A DNA stretch of 46,807 nucleotides, from positions 1 through 46,807 of the forward strand of contig JAAYTZ010000105.1 in the NCBI GenBank assembly GCA_012517965.1, given 5' to 3'. Position 1 is the first letter of the stretch. Every line of letters begins with the position of its first letter. The notes below the pieces were generated by a model, which was not told where the DNA came from, made no database searches, and saw nothing but the letters and a program-made list of their open reading frames with translations. Both the position numbers and the translations under genes were made by a program. This DNA is from Propionibacterium sp. (GTDB lineage: Bacteria > Actinomycetota > Actinomycetes > Propionibacteriales > Propionibacteriaceae). Positions 31,525 through 44,250 of this stretch are shown in pieces.

Positions 31525-33489
31525 TCAGTCGGCCGGGATCAGTTCGCCGGTGGCCGCGTCCAGCGCCTCCCCCGGGGCGTGGGCGTCCAGCGCCGCCTTG
31601 ATGGCCAGGGCGGTCTTCGGGCCGATGCCGGGAGCCTGGGCGATCTCCTCCCAGCGGGCCGCCCGCAGCTTCTTCAACGACCCGAAGTGCTGCAGCAACG
31701 CCTTGCGCCGCAGCTCCCCCAGGCCGGGCACGTCGTCCAGGAGGGACTCCACCATCGACCGGCTCCGCCGCGACCGATGCCGGGTGATCGCGAACCGGTG
31801 GGCCTCGTCGCGGGCGCGCTGCAACAGGTACAGCCCCTCTGAGGACCGGGGCAGGATGACGGGGAACTCCTCGCCGGGCAGCCAGACCTCCTCCAGGCGC
31901 TTCGCGAGCCCCACCAGCGCCACCCCGGTGATGCCGAGCTCGTCGAGCACCGACCGGGCCGCCGCCACCTGAGGCGCCCCGCCGTCGACCACCACGAGGC
32001 CCGGCGCGTACGCGAAGCGCCGCGCGGCGCCCGTCGTGGGGTCGACCAGCAGCGCGCCGTCGCCCTGGCCGGCCGCCCGGTCCTCCAGGTAGCGCCGGAA
32101 CCGGCGGGTGAGCACCTCGCGCAGGGCACCCACGTCGTTGCTGCCGTCGACGGTGCGCACCAGGAACGAGCGGTACTCGCTCTTGCGCGGCAGGCCGTCC
32201 TCGAACACCACCATCGACCCGACGATCTCGGTGCCCTGCAGGTGGGAGACGTCGTAGCACTCGATCCGCAGCGGAGGCGCCGCGAGGCCAAGGGCTTCCT
32301 GGATCTCCTCCAGCGCCCGGTTCCGGGTGGCCAGGTCGGACGCGCGCCGCGTCTTGTGCAGCGCGAGGGCCTCGGCCGCGTTCCGCTCGACGGTCTCCAG
32401 CAGGGTGCGCTTGTCCCCCCGCTTCGGCACCCGCAGTTCGACGCGGGCGCCCCGGACGTCGGCGAGCAGCGCGGTGAGGGCGTCCGCACTGGCGGGCTGC
32501 ACCGGGAGCAGGACCTCGCGGGGGATCGCCCGGCTCACCTCCGTGTCCGTGGAGCCGTCGGCGTACAGCTCGAGCAGGAAGGAGTCGAGGAGCTCGGGGA
32601 TCGACTGGTCGTCGGTGCGGTCGGCCACCCAGCCCCGCTCGCCGCGCACCCGGCCGCCCCGGACGTGGAAGATCTGGAAGGCGATCTCCAACTCGTCGGC
32701 GGCGAACGCGATCACGTCGGCGTCCGTGCCGTCGCCCAGAACGATCGCGTTGCGCTCGGTGACCTGGCGCAGCGCCTCCAGTTGATCCCGCAAGACGGCC
32801 GCCTTCTCGTACTCCATCGCCGCGGAGGCCCTGCGCATCTGGCGGTCCAGGCGCCCCATGATGCCGTTGGTGTGCCCGGCCAGGAACGAGCACAGGTCCT
32901 CGACGAGCTCCCGGTGCTCGTCGGCCCCGATCCGGCCCACGCAGGGGGCGCTGCACTTGCCGATGTAGCCGAGCAGGCACGGCCGTCCAGCCGCCCGCGC
33001 GTTGCGGAAGACCCCGTTCGCGCACGACCGCATCGGGAACACCCGCAGGAGCGAGTCGATGGTGTCCCGGATGGCCCAGGCGTGGGCGTAGGGCCCGAAG
33101 TACCGGTTGCCACGGCGTCGGGCACCCCGGCCGACGAACACCCGCGGGAACTCCTCCGACCAGGTCACCGCCACCCACGGATACGACTTGTCGTCGCGGT
33201 ACTTGATGTTGAAGCGGGGGTCGAACTGCTTGATCCAGGTGTACTCGAGCTGCAGCGACTCCAGTTCGTTCTGCACCACCGTCCACTCGACCCGGGCCGC
33301 CGACCGCACCATCGTCTGCGTCCGGAAGTGCAGGCCCGCGGGGTCGGCGAAGTAGGAGTTGAGCCGCTGCCGCAGGTTCTTCGCCTTGCCGACGTAGAGG
33401 ACCGTCCCGGTGGCGTCGCTGAAGCGGTAGACCCCCGGGCCGGTCGGGATCGTCCCCGGGGCGGGCCGATACGTTGCCGGGTCTGCCAT
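31525..33489 (-). CDS. uvrC: UvrC, excinuclease ABC subunit C
   Basis: 654 residues. The GIY-YIG domain ([20 protein letters not shown], residues about 18-37) makes the 3' incision. It is followed by the Cys cluster [25 protein letters not shown], a UVR helix ([20 protein letters not shown]), the RNase H-like domain ([28 protein letters not shown]) and C-terminal helix-hairpin-helix repeats ([20 protein letters not shown]). The ATG at 33487-33489 is preferred over one 9 bases upstream, because TAGGAT ends 7 bases before it and the upstream ATG lies inside that hexamer. It is divergent from the Rieske gene. Confidence 0.95.
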   Translation of the reverse strand: MADPATYRPAPGTIPTGPGVYRFSDATGTVLYVGKAKNLRQRLNSYFADPAGLHFRTQTMVRSAARVEWTVVQNELESLQLEYTWIKQFDPRFNIKYRDDKSYPWVAVTWSEEFPRVFVGRGARRRGNRYFGPYAHAWAIRDTIDSLLRVFPMRSCANGVFRNARAAGRPCLLGYIGKCSAPCVGRIGADEHRELVEDLCSFLAGHTNGIMGRLDRQMRRASAAMEYEKAAVLRDQLEALRQVTERNAIVLGDGTDADVIAFAADELEIAFQIFHVRGGRVRGERGWVADRTDDQSIPELLDSFLLELYADGSTDTEVSRAIPREVLLPVQPASADALTALLADVRGARVELRVPKRGDKRTLLETVERNAAEALALHKTRRASDLATRNRALEEIQEALGLAAPPLRIECYDVSHLQGTEIVGSMVVFEDGLPRKSEYRSFLVRTVDGSNDVGALREVLTRRFRRYLEDRAAGQGDGALLVDPTTGAARRFAYAPGLVVVDGGAPQVAAARSVLDELGITGVALVGLAKRLEEVWLPGEEFPVILPRSSEGLYLLQRARDEAHRFAITRHRSRRSRSMVESLLDDVPGLGELRRKALLQHFGSLKKLRAARWEEIAQAPGIGPKTALAIKAALDAHAPGEALDAATGELIPAD

Positions 33490-33496
33490 GGACGCC

Positions 33497-33502
33497 ATCC
33501 TA
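33497..33502 (-). promoter_or_regulatory. -10 element (TAGGAT) 7 bases before uvrC
   Basis: TAGGAT, 7 bases, ATG. AGGA within it could also act as a weak ribosome site 8 bases from the ATG, so both readings support the same start. Confidence 0.45.
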
Positions 33503-33546
33503 GGCGGGCGAACGGGACGCGCCTCTGCCCCGGCACCGCGGGCGGG

Positions 33547-33552
33547 TAGGGT
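33547..33552 (+). promoter_or_regulatory. -10 element (TAGGGT) 8 bases before the Rieske gene
   Basis: TAGGGT, 8 bases, ATG, with no separate Shine-Dalgarno. It is divergent from the uvrC promoter within 70 bases. Confidence 0.4.
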
Positions 33553-33560
33553 GCGGGTCC

Positions 33561-33962
33561 ATGACCGATCGCCGTTCCTTCCTCACCGCGGCGGGCCTCG
33601 CCGCCGTCACCGTGGGAACCGGACTCGGGGCGTCCGGGTGCGCGAAGCCGGTGCAGATCGGTACCGGCGCGACCCGGGCGACCATCCCGGCCGCCGATGT
33701 CCCGGTCGGCGGCGGCGTGGTGCTCACCGACGCCCGGTTCGTGGTCACCCAGCCCAGCCCGGGGGTGTACCGGGCGTTCGACCGCACCTGCACCCACCAG
33801 GACTGCCCCGTCAAGAGGGTCGAGGGCGGGGGCATCTCGTGCTCGTGTCACGGCAGCCGGTTCTCGCTCGAGGACGGCTCGGTGCTGGCCGGCCCGGCCA
33901 CCCGTCCGCTGCCGCCCCGGACCGTCACCGTTCGCGGCGACCAACTCGATCTGGCGCCCTAG
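33561..33962 (+). CDS. Small Rieske [2Fe-2S] protein, Tat-exported lipoprotein
   Basis: 133 residues. The N-terminus [20 protein letters not shown] has a twin-arginine motif (RRSFL), and GASGC27 is a lipobox, so export by Tat and lipid anchoring outside the membrane are predicted. The Rieske cluster ligands are Cys77/His79 (CTHQDC) and Cys94/His97 (CSCHG); Cys82 and Cys96 would form the stabilising disulfide of high-potential Rieske proteins. It is much shorter than the QcrA subunit of the bc1 complex and has no cytochrome neighbours. It probably serves as a stand-alone electron carrier or a domain of another redox system. Its stop overlaps the convergent marR gene by 4 bases. Confidence 0.9.
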   Translation: MTDRRSFLTAAGLAAVTVGTGLGASGCAKPVQIGTGATRATIPAADVPVGGGVVLTDARFVVTQPSPGVYRAFDRTCTHQDCPVKRVEGGGISCSCHGSRFSLEDGSVLAGPATRPLPPRTVTVRGDQLDLAP

Positions 33963-34485
33963 CGGTCGGGGGCCGGGTCCGCAATCCCCTCCTCGCCCTC
34001 GGGCGCGTGGCCCCGGCGCACCTCGGACTCGAAAACGTCCAGCACGCCGATGACGGCGCGCAGCACCCGATGGGCGGTGGCGAGTTCACTCGCGTCGAAC
34101 GAGCGCAGCGCCTCGGTGTGGGCGGCGCCCAGGGGCCCGAAGAACGACCGGGCCACCTCCCGACCCGGGTCGTCGACCTCGAGGATCACGCGCCGCCGGT
34201 CCGTCGGATCCTCGTCGCGGCGGACGTGGCCCGCCTCCACCAGGCGCCCGACGACGTAGGTGATCGCGGCCGGGGACAGTTGCAGCTCGGCCGCGAGGGC
34301 CTTGCTGGTCAGCGGCTCCCCGTCCCGGCACGCCCGATAGATCGCGTTGAGGGCCCGGAAGTCGGTGGAGTGCAGCCGCTGGGCCTGCGCGAACCCGTGC
34401 CCGATGCGCTCGGACAGCCACCCGATCAGGCGGGCGTCCTCCGTGATCGCGGCGACCCACTCCTCGCGCGACGGCCCGGCCCCGC

Positions 34486-34489
<4 letters not shown>
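33959..34489 (-). CDS. MarR-family transcriptional regulator
   Basis: 176 residues. The winged helix-turn-helix reads [45 protein letters not shown] followed by the wing [20 protein letters not shown], the strongest MarR signature. The GTG at 34487-34489 overlaps the uvrA stop (GTGA), so it is translationally coupled to uvrA. MarR proteins usually bind small aromatic ligands and control efflux or stress genes; the target here is unknown, although coupling to uvrA and convergence with the Rieske gene are suggestive. Confidence 0.88.
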
Positions 34490-37377
<2,888 letters not shown>

Positions 37378-37384
37378 GACCGAC

Positions 37385-37390
37385 ATCGTA
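37385..37390 (-). promoter_or_regulatory. -10 element (TACGAT) 7 bases before uvrA
   Basis: TACGAT, 7 bases, GTG. The hexamer overlaps the alternative upstream ATG, which favours the GTG. I saw no LexA-type palindrome (GAAC-N4-GTTC) in the 87-base divergent gap. Confidence 0.5.
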
Positions 37391-37461
37391 GGCGCCCCAT
37401 CCGACAGCACCCCGGTTGCCGGTTACCGGCCGGGCGCGCTGCGTCGCACACCCCCGGGCCC

Positions 37462-37467
37462 TAAGTT
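37462..37467 (+). promoter_or_regulatory. -10 element (TAAGTT) 6 bases before the MDMPI-domain gene
   Basis: TAAGTT, 6 bases, ATG, and no Shine-Dalgarno. This is consistent with a leaderless message. Confidence 0.5.
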
Positions 37468-37473
37468 GGTCCC

Positions 37474-38187
37474 ATGCGCGACATGATCCGGCTGGGGCAG
37501 GTCGAGCCCGTCCGCAAGCAGGTGGCCGACGCCACCCAGTTGCTGCTCGGGGACACGATCGTGCTGACCGAGGCCGAGTGGCGGGAGCCCACCATCCTGC
37601 CCGGGTGGACGCGCGCGATGGTGGCGACCCATCTGGCGCGCGGCGCCGACGCCATGCGGGAGACGATCCTGGCCGTGGTCGACGGACGCCCCGACGCCGG
37701 CTATCCGCCCCCGGATCAGCGGCTGGCCGACCTGGAACGCGGAGCCGGCCGCTCCGGACTCGACCTGCAGATCGACCTGGACACCTCCGCCGGCGCGCTG
37801 GGGGAGGCCTTCGGCCTGGTGGACGACTGGCGCGTCCCGGTCCGGCTGCCGCTCGGGGAGATGCCGGTCGCGGCGGTCGTCGTGGCCCGCTTCCACGAAG
37901 TCGTGCTGCACCACCTGGACCTGAACACCGGGTTCGGGCTCAGCCAACTCGACACGGTCTCGGCATCGTGGCTGCTGCAGTGGGCGGCGCTGTGGCTCCG
38001 CACGCGCCCAGGACTGCCCGCGGTGGAACTGACCAGCGAGTCGGGGGTGCGCGAGGAGATCGGCGACCGGGCACCCACCCGCACGGTGACCGGTTCGGAC
38101 GCCGACCTGTGGGGCTGGCTGACGGGCCGCACCGATGGCGCGACCCTCAACGGCACCGCCGGCCTGGTCTGGCCGCTGCTGGGCTGA
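37474..38187 (+). CDS. Maleylpyruvate isomerase N-terminal (MDMPI/DinB-like) family protein
   Basis: 237 residues. The N-terminal four-helix bundle has the family's [26 protein letters not shown] motif, with a metal-ligand His in [10 protein letters not shown], and [18 protein letters not shown] supplies two further histidines. A C-terminal SCP2-like segment follows ([25 protein letters not shown]). Members are mycothiol-dependent isomerases or thiol transferases, which fits an actinobacterium; the substrate here is not known. The gene is divergent from uvrA and ends in a strong hairpin. Confidence 0.85.
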   Translation: MRDMIRLGQVEPVRKQVADATQLLLGDTIVLTEAEWREPTILPGWTRAMVATHLARGADAMRETILAVVDGRPDAGYPPPDQRLADLERGAGRSGLDLQIDLDTSAGALGEAFGLVDDWRVPVRLPLGEMPVAAVVVARFHEVVLHHLDLNTGFGLSQLDTVSASWLLQWAALWLRTRPGLPAVELTSESGVREEIGDRAPTRTVTGSDADLWGWLTGRTDGATLNGTAGLVWPLLG

Positions 38188-38212
38188 GGCGCCGCCAAGG
38201 GGTGGCGGCGCC
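38188..38212 (+). terminator. Hairpin immediately after the MDMPI-domain gene
   Basis: Perfect 10-bp stem GGCGCCGCCA / TGGCGGCGCC with loop AGGGG, starting at the base after the stop codon. There is no T-run. It separates this gene from the metallo-beta-lactamase-fold gene 28 bases later. Confidence 0.65.
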
Positions 38213-38239
38213 CCGCGACCGGCTGCGAGGCTGAGGCGC

Positions 38240-38836
38240 ATGCAGTGCACCGCCCGCTCCGTCGGACCCTACGACAACAACGCCTATCTGCTCGCCGACG
38301 GCGACGACCTGGTCCTGGTCGACGCCGCGCAGGACGCCGCGGCGCTCCTCGACTGGATCGGTGGCCGCCGGGTGTCGACGATCGTGACCACCCACCGGCA
38401 CCCCGACCACATCGCGGCCCTCCCCGAGGTCGCCCGCGCCACCGGCGCGCGGCTGGTGACCGGCCGCCCGGACGCCGCCGCGATCGCCGCCGCCACCGGG
38501 CTCGACCTGGAGGGACTGTGGGACGGGGACACCGTTCGCGTCGGGGCGGCGTCCCTGGCGGTGATCGGCCTGGTGGGACACACGCCCGGCGGTATCGCCC
38601 TGGCCCACACCCCGGACGACGGCCCGGCCACGGTGATCACCGGCGACAGCCTGTTCCCGGGCGGGGTCGGCAAGACCCGCACCCCCGAGGAATTCGCCAG
38701 CCTGCTGGGCGACGTCACGGCCAAGCTGTTCGACCGATTCGGCGACGACACGGTCGTCCTGCCCGGCCACGGGCGGCCCACCACCCTGGGGGCCGAGCGC
38801 CCGCACCTCGCCGCGTGGCGCGCCAGGGGCTGGTGA
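38240..38836 (+). CDS. Metallo-beta-lactamase-fold hydrolase (glyoxalase II-like)
   Basis: 198 residues. The metal-binding motif is H52-R-H54-P-D56-H57 (TTHRHPDHIAA), followed by a later His in LVGHTPGGIAL, Asp in TVITGDSLFPGG and the C-terminal His in LPGHGRPTTLG. All five regions of the fold are present, and the size matches small glyoxalase II-like thioesterases. The substrate is unknown. Such a gene is commonly found near uvrA in actinobacteria. No clear Shine-Dalgarno precedes the ATG at 38240; GAGGCT lies 7 bases upstream, a weaker form of the -10 arrangement. Confidence 0.88.
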   Translation: MQCTARSVGPYDNNAYLLADGDDLVLVDAAQDAAALLDWIGGRRVSTIVTTHRHPDHIAALPEVARATGARLVTGRPDAAAIAAATGLDLEGLWDGDTVRVGAASLAVIGLVGHTPGGIALAHTPDDGPATVITGDSLFPGGVGKTRTPEEFASLLGDVTAKLFDRFGDDTVVLPGHGRPTTLGAERPHLAAWRARGW

Positions 38837-38861
38837 GGGGGCACCCCGGGGCGCGCCCGCC

Positions 38862-41800
38862 CTACCGGATCAGCGCGTGCCACTCCTGCAGCGACCGCAC
38901 CGACTCCGCGCCCGCCAACTGCGCGGCGACGCCCTCCGCGGCCGCCCGGGCCTCCGAGGTCGTCGTGATGTAGGGCACCCGGGCCCGGATCGCGCTCTTG
39001 CGGATGTAGCTGTCGTCGTACTCCGACGACGGGCCGGCCGGCGTGTTGATGACGAGCTGCACCCGCCCCTCGCGGATGTCGTCGTCGAGGTTGGGCCGGC
39101 CCTCGTGCAGCTTGAGCGCTGGCTCGGCGGGGATCCCGTGCTCGGCGAGGAAGCGCCGAGTGCCACCGGTGGCCCGGAGGGTGAGCCCGGAGCGGACGAG
39201 GCTGCGGGCCGCCGTCAGGACGTTCTCGGCGCAGTCGCGCCGGTCGCGTTCCGCGACGGTGAAGAGCACGGTGCCGGCGGTCGGCAGGGGCGCCTGCGTC
39301 GCCTCCTGCGCCTTGAAGAACGCCAGGCCGGGGCTGCCGGCCAATCCGAGCACCTCCCCGGTCGACCGCATCTCGGGGCCGAGCAGCGGGTCCACCTCCG
39401 GGAACATGCCGAACGGGAACACCGCCTCCTTGACGCCGTGGAAGGGCACCTCCCGCCGGCGCAGCCCCAGGTCGGCGAGCCGCTCGCCGAGCATCAGCCG
39501 GGTGGCGAGCCGGGCCATGTTGACGTCGCAGACCTTGGACACCAAGGGGACGGTCCGGGACGCCCGCGGGTTCGCCTCCAGCACGTACACGACGTCGTCG
39601 AGGATCGCGTACTGGATGTTCATCAGGCCGACGACGCCCAGCTCGATCGCGATGCGGCGCGTGTAGTCCCCGATCGTCGCCAGGTGCGCCGCCGGGATGT
39701 TGACCGAGGGAACGAGGCAGGCGGAGTCACCGGAGTGGATGCCGGCGTACTCGATGTGCTCCATGACCGCGGGCACGTAGGCGTCCCGACCGTCGCAGAG
39801 GGCGTCCGCCTCGCACTCCATCGCGTTCTCCAGGAAGCGGTCGATGAGGATCGGCCGGTCGGCCGTCACGCCGCGGGCGGCTCCCATGTAGCGGATCAGG
39901 GCGTCCTCGTCGTGGACGATCTCCATCCCCCGGCCACCGAGCACGTAGCTGGGCCGCACGATCACCGGGTAGCCGATGGCGCGCGCGACCGCGACGGCCT
40001 CCTGGGTCGTCACGGCCATCCCGGCCTCCGGCATCGGGATGCCCAGCCGCTCCATGATCGCCCGGAAGCGGTCGCGGTCCTCGGCCAGATCGATGGTCTC
40101 GGGGCTGGTCCCGAGGATCGGCACGCCGGCGTCCTCGAGGGCCCGGGCGATGTTGAGCGGCGTCTGCCCGCCGAACTGGCAGACGACACCCTCGGGGCGT
40201 TCCCGCTCGTAGATGGCCAGCACGTCCTCGACCGTCAGGGGCTCGAAGTAGAGCCGGTCGGAGGTGTCGTAGTCCGTCGACACCGTCTCGGGGTTGCAGT
40301 TGACCATGATCGTCTCGAACCCGGCGTCGCGGAGCGTGTAGGCGGCGTGGACGCAGCAGTAGTCGAACTCGATGCCCTGCCCGATGCGGTTGGGGCCGCC
40401 GCCCAGCACCATCACCTTGCGGGTGTCGGGGTTCACCGGCCGGGGGGCCGGCAGCGGGTTGGGCCGCTCGGGGGCGTACGTGGAGAAGTAGTACTCGGCG
40501 CCCGCGACGCCGCTCACCGGGACCGCCTCGTAGCGGTGCACGATGCCCTCGGCGAGGCGGCGGGCCCGCACCTCGGTCTCGTCGACGCCGAGGACGCGCG
40601 CCAGGTAGGCGTCGCCGAGGCCGTGCTCCTTGGCGCGGCGCAGCAGGGCGGTGGGCAGGGCGTCGAGGCGGCCGCGGTAGGCCTCGACCTCGAGGTCGAC
40701 GTCGACGACGGCCTTCATCTGCTCGTGGAACCACGCCTTGATGTGGGTGCGCTCGACGAGATCGGCGATGGACGCCCCGGCGCGCAGCGCCTCGTACAGC
40801 AGGTACTGCCGGTCGGAGGTGGGCTCCTCCAGGCGGCGCAGCAACTCGGGCAGCCCGAGCGTCCGCAGCCCGGGCGCGTCGCCGAGGCCGCTCCGGCCGT
40901 TCTCCAGGCCGCGGATCGCCTTGCCGAGCGCCTCCGGGTAGCTCTTCCCGATGCTCATCACCTCGCCGACGGCCCGCATCTGCGTGCCGAGCCGGTCCAC
41001 GGCCCCGGGAAACTTCTCGAACGCCCAACGCGCGAACTTCGCCACCACGTAGTCGCCGTCGGGGGTATAGCGGTCGAGGGTGCCGTCGCGCCAGTACGGG
41101 ATCTCGTCGAGCGTCAGCCCGGCCGCCAGCAGCGTCGAGACCATCGCGATCGGGAAGCCCGTCGCCTTGGACGCCAGCGCCGAACTGCGCGAGGTCCGGG
41201 GGTTGATCTCGATGACCACGACCCGACCGGTCTCCGGCTGGTGCGCCAGCTGGACGTTGGTGCCGCCGACGACGCCGATGGCCCGCACGATCCGGTAGGC
41301 GATCTCCTGCAGCCTCGCCTGCAGCGCCGGGTCGATGGTCAGCATGGGCGCGGTGCAGAACGAGTCGCCGGTGTGGACGCCCACGGCGTCCACGTTCTCG
41401 ATGAAGCAGACCGTGATCAGCTGGTCGTCGGCGTCCCGCACGACCTCCAGTTCCAGTTCCTCCCAGCCCAGAATCGACTCCTCGACGAGGATCTGGCCGA
41501 TCGGGGAGGCCTGCAGCCCCCGGAAGGCGATGGTGCGCAGCTCGTCGACGTCGTGAACGAACCCGCCGCCGGTGCCCCCCATCGTGTAGGCGGGGCGGAT
41601 GACGCACGGGTAGCCGATCTCGGCGGCGAACGCCTCGGCGTCCGGGATGGAGCCCACCGTCTTCGACCGGGGCATGTCGACCCCCAACTCGGCCATGGTG
41701 CGCTTGAACGTCTCGCGGTCCTCGCCGCGCTCGATGACCGACTGGCTGATCCCGATCATCCGGACGCCGTGCTCGGCGAGCACGCCGGTGCGGTCGAGGG

Positions 41801-42101
41801 CGGTCGACAGGTTGAGGCCGGTCTGGCCGCCCAGGTTGGGCAGCAGGGCGTCCGGCTTCGCCGCCCGGATGATCTCGGTGAGCCGCTCGAGGGTCAGCGG
41901 CTCGATGTAGGTCTCGTCGGCCATCACCGGGTCGGTCATGATGGTGGCGGGGTTGGAGTTGACCAGCACGACCCGATAACCCAGCGCACGCAGCGCCTTG
42001 CAGGCCTGGGTGCCCGAGTAGTCGAACTCGCACGCCTGCCCGATCACGATCGGCCCGGAGCCGATGATCAGGACCTTGTGGACGTCGTCGCGCCTGGGCA
42101 T
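38862..42101 (-). CDS. carB: Carbamoyl-phosphate synthase large chain
   Basis: 1079 residues in two similar ATP-grasp halves (about 1-550 and 551-930), plus a C-terminal allosteric MGS-like domain ending PAGPSSEYDDSYIRKSAIRARVPYITTTSEA. Landmarks are VLIIGSGPIVIGQACEFDYSG, LGGQTGLNLS and, in the second half, VLGGGPNRIGQGIEFDYCC, FGGQTPLNIA and YVLGGRGMEIVHDE. It makes carbamoyl phosphate for pyrimidines and arginine using ammonia from CarA. GAGGAG lies 5 bases before the ATG. No carA or pyr gene adjoins it: fbp is upstream and an unrelated gene is convergent downstream. Confidence 0.97.
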   Translation of the reverse strand: MPRRDDVHKVLIIGSGPIVIGQACEFDYSGTQACKALRALGYRVVLVNSNPATIMTDPVMADETYIEPLTLERLTEIIRAAKPDALLPNLGGQTGLNLSTALDRTGVLAEHGVRMIGISQSVIERGEDRETFKRTMAELGVDMPRSKTVGSIPDAEAFAAEIGYPCVIRPAYTMGGTGGGFVHDVDELRTIAFRGLQASPIGQILVEESILGWEELELEVVRDADDQLITVCFIENVDAVGVHTGDSFCTAPMLTIDPALQARLQEIAYRIVRAIGVVGGTNVQLAHQPETGRVVVIEINPRTSRSSALASKATGFPIAMVSTLLAAGLTLDEIPYWRDGTLDRYTPDGDYVVAKFARWAFEKFPGAVDRLGTQMRAVGEVMSIGKSYPEALGKAIRGLENGRSGLGDAPGLRTLGLPELLRRLEEPTSDRQYLLYEALRAGASIADLVERTHIKAWFHEQMKAVVDVDLEVEAYRGRLDALPTALLRRAKEHGLGDAYLARVLGVDETEVRARRLAEGIVHRYEAVPVSGVAGAEYYFSTYAPERPNPLPAPRPVNPDTRKVMVLGGGPNRIGQGIEFDYCCVHAAYTLRDAGFETIMVNCNPETVSTDYDTSDRLYFEPLTVEDVLAIYERERPEGVVCQFGGQTPLNIARALEDAGVPILGTSPETIDLAEDRDRFRAIMERLGIPMPEAGMAVTTQEAVAVARAIGYPVIVRPSYVLGGRGMEIVHDEDALIRYMGAARGVTADRPILIDRFLENAMECEADALCDGRDAYVPAVMEHIEYAGIHSGDSACLVPSVNIPAAHLATIGDYTRRIAIELGVVGLMNIQYAILDDVVYVLEANPRASRTVPLVSKVCDVNMARLATRLMLGERLADLGLRRREVPFHGVKEAVFPFGMFPEVDPLLGPEMRSTGEVLGLAGSPGLAFFKAQEATQAPLPTAGTVLFTVAERDRRDCAENVLTAARSLVRSGLTLRATGGTRRFLAEHGIPAEPALKLHEGRPNLDDDIREGRVQLVINTPAGPSSEYDDSYIRKSAIRARVPYITTTSEARAAAEGVAAQLAGAESVRSLQEWHALIR

Positions 42102-42210
42102 GCGTTCTCCTCGGGACGTGGGGGCTTGCCGCCGTGCACGGTAGCGCCCCGCTCTCCGGCAGGGCCCCCCGTGTCACGTGGTGGCCTCGACCCCGCCCGA
42201 CGCCGCGGGC

Positions 42211-44163
42211 TCAGGCCAGCCGGGATTCCTTGATCCGCCCCTCCCGGTACGCCTCCAACAGGTCCGTCAGATCGGCCAGCTTGGAGCGCAACTCGGCCCC
42301 CCAGTCGGTCCGCTCCGTCATCACCCGCTCGGGCATGACCTCGGTGATCGTGACCTTGGGGGCATAGCTGCCCAGGTCGTTCTCGATCTCGGCGTAGGCC
42401 CGGTGCTCGGCCAGCATCAGATGGTGCGAGGTGTAGATGAGCGTGTAGCCGGCGATCCCGGTGCGGGAGTGGTAGGCCTTCGAGATGCCCCCGTCGATCA
42501 CATACAGCTTGCCGCCGCCCTTGACCGGGCTCTCCCCGTCCTTGATCTTGACGGGCACGTGGCCGTTCACGATGTGCCCGGTCTCGGGGGGCAGCCCGAA
42601 CTCGGCCAGGATCTTCTCGCAGATCTCCGGCTGCTCGCAGAGCGTGTAGTACGGGTTGTAGTGCTCCTTGCGCACCGCCCGGTCGGCGACGAAGTAGTTC
42701 TCGAAGGTCGACATCTTGCTCTTGCCGAACATCGGCGACAGCGGCCCGCACCACAGGTACCAGGCGAAGTCCACGGCGTCCGCGTGGGCCTTGGTGCCCG
42801 GCGTGCCGCGGTACGCCTCGATCATCTGCCGCTGGGCGTGGTCGAACAGCGCCCGCCCGGCGAGGAACCGACCGTCGACCGTGATGCCGTCGAACTCGCC
42901 CTCGGCGGTCAGCGGCACGCAGCCGTGGAACAGCAGGTTGCCGTTCGCGCACAGGTACGCGGAGCCGTGCTCGTACAGGAAGTCCATGTGCCGGTGTAGG
43001 GTCTCGCTGCCGCGGAACGACGCATCGATGACGGCCAGCAGCTCCTCCTCCTCGGGAGTGAGGCGAGCCGGGTCGTCCGGATCGATGGTGGGGAAGTTGG
43101 TGTCGAGCAACGGGTACTCGCGGTCGCCCTCGCGGTAGACCATCCGGCGGAAGTCCGTCTTGGCGAGCACATCCCGGTGGGCCATGCCGTACTCCGGGTG
43201 CCGGCGCAGCAGTTGCGCCTCGAGCTTGAGCATGATGATCGCGATCGCCTTGTGCATCCTGGCGCTCAACTCGGGGTCCACCCGGCCGTGGACGGTCTCC
43301 TCGATGATCTTGGTCTGGAACCGCTCGCACGGGTCGTCGCCGTAGGTCCGCTGGGCGAACGTGGAGAGCGCGCGCAGGTTGAGGCCGTAGCCGTGCTCGA
43401 GCGCGTCGAACGTGTTGTAGCCGATCCCCACCCGCAGCACGCTGCACATGGCCACCTGGCTGCCCGCGGCCGCCGCCATCCATTGGATGTCGTGGTTGCC
43501 CCACTGCACGTCCACACCGCCGAAGTCGATCAGGGCCTCCATCACCTTGTGCGGCCCGCTGCCGCGGTCGAAGATGTCCCCGATGACGTGCACCCGGTTG
43601 ACGCACACCCGCCGGATCATCTCGCAGAGCCCGGTGATGAAGGCGTCGGCCATGCCGCCCTCGACGATGTGCCCGATGATCCGAAGGTTGTACGCCCGCC
43701 GGAACTCGTCGCTCATGTCGGCGAACAGCAGCTCGCGCAGGATGGACGCGAACACGGCGGGCATCTTGCTCTCGACAGACCCCCGACGGTACTTCGACGA
43801 GACGTGTCGGGCCAGGTCGACCAGCCGGCCGATGGTGGTGCGCTGCCACGCCTCGTCGTAGCGGCCGTCCTGCCGCACGATCTGGAGCACCTTGTCGGGT
43901 GCGTAGACCAGGTTGGCGAGCCGCGTCTGGCTGGCCTCGTCGAGAACACCGTCGAACAACTCATGGATCTTGAAGCGGATGGTCCCGGACGCGGAACGCA
44001 GGATGTGGACGAACGCGACGTCCTCGCCGTGCAGGTCGGAGAAGTAGTACTCGGTGCCCTTGGGAAGGTCGGCCAAGCCGCGCGTGCGGATCATCTCCGC
44101 CTGGACGCTCAGGGCGTTCGGGTACTGCTCGGCGAGCAGACGCAGGTACTTGTCGTCGGCCAT
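42211..44163 (-). CDS. fbp: Fructose-1,6-bisphosphatase, class III
   Basis: 650 residues, far longer than class I or II enzymes and typical of the class III (Bacillus Fbp) family. The metallophosphatase motifs are YYFSDLHGEDV (metal-binding Asp/His), HVIGDIFDRG, WGNHDIQWM and, later, GHIVNGHVPVKIKDGESPVKGGGKLYVIDGG. It dephosphorylates fructose 1,6-bisphosphate in gluconeogenesis. The ATG at 44161-44163 has GAGGTG 8 bases upstream; an upstream in-frame start would add an unlikely leader. It stands alone between carB and uvrB on the same strand, with gaps of about 90-110 bases. Confidence 0.95.
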   Translation of the reverse strand: MADDKYLRLLAEQYPNALSVQAEMIRTRGLADLPKGTEYYFSDLHGEDVAFVHILRSASGTIRFKIHELFDGVLDEASQTRLANLVYAPDKVLQIVRQDGRYDEAWQRTTIGRLVDLARHVSSKYRRGSVESKMPAVFASILRELLFADMSDEFRRAYNLRIIGHIVEGGMADAFITGLCEMIRRVCVNRVHVIGDIFDRGSGPHKVMEALIDFGGVDVQWGNHDIQWMAAAAGSQVAMCSVLRVGIGYNTFDALEHGYGLNLRALSTFAQRTYGDDPCERFQTKIIEETVHGRVDPELSARMHKAIAIIMLKLEAQLLRRHPEYGMAHRDVLAKTDFRRMVYREGDREYPLLDTNFPTIDPDDPARLTPEEEELLAVIDASFRGSETLHRHMDFLYEHGSAYLCANGNLLFHGCVPLTAEGEFDGITVDGRFLAGRALFDHAQRQMIEAYRGTPGTKAHADAVDFAWYLWCGPLSPMFGKSKMSTFENYFVADRAVRKEHYNPYYTLCEQPEICEKILAEFGLPPETGHIVNGHVPVKIKDGESPVKGGGKLYVIDGGISKAYHSRTGIAGYTLIYTSHHLMLAEHRAYAEIENDLGSYAPKVTITEVMPERVMTERTDWGAELRSKLADLTDLLEAYREGRIKESRLA

Positions 44164-44250
44164 GGTGACACCTCTTTCTTCCCTCACGGGCATCACTCGT
44201 GACGATAGGGCACCCCTCGCGCCGAGGCCGGAGGTCGCCGGATCGTGCCG

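Noticed and set aside
33561-33962. Rieske gene as qcrA of the cytochrome bc1 complex
   Set aside because: It is too short, has a Tat/lipobox N-terminus instead of QcrA's three membrane helices, and has no qcrB or qcrC beside it.
37378-37473. SOS (LexA) box between uvrA and the divergent gene
   Set aside because: No GAAC-N4-GTTC or close variant; the CCGGTTGCCGGTTACCGG stretch is a GC-rich repeat without LexA spacing.
38877-42233. 1118-codon plus-strand open frame antisense to carB
   Set aside because: Same GC-bias artefact. The composition is repetitive (VDG, HDG, LGR), with no domains, and it fully overlaps canonical carB.
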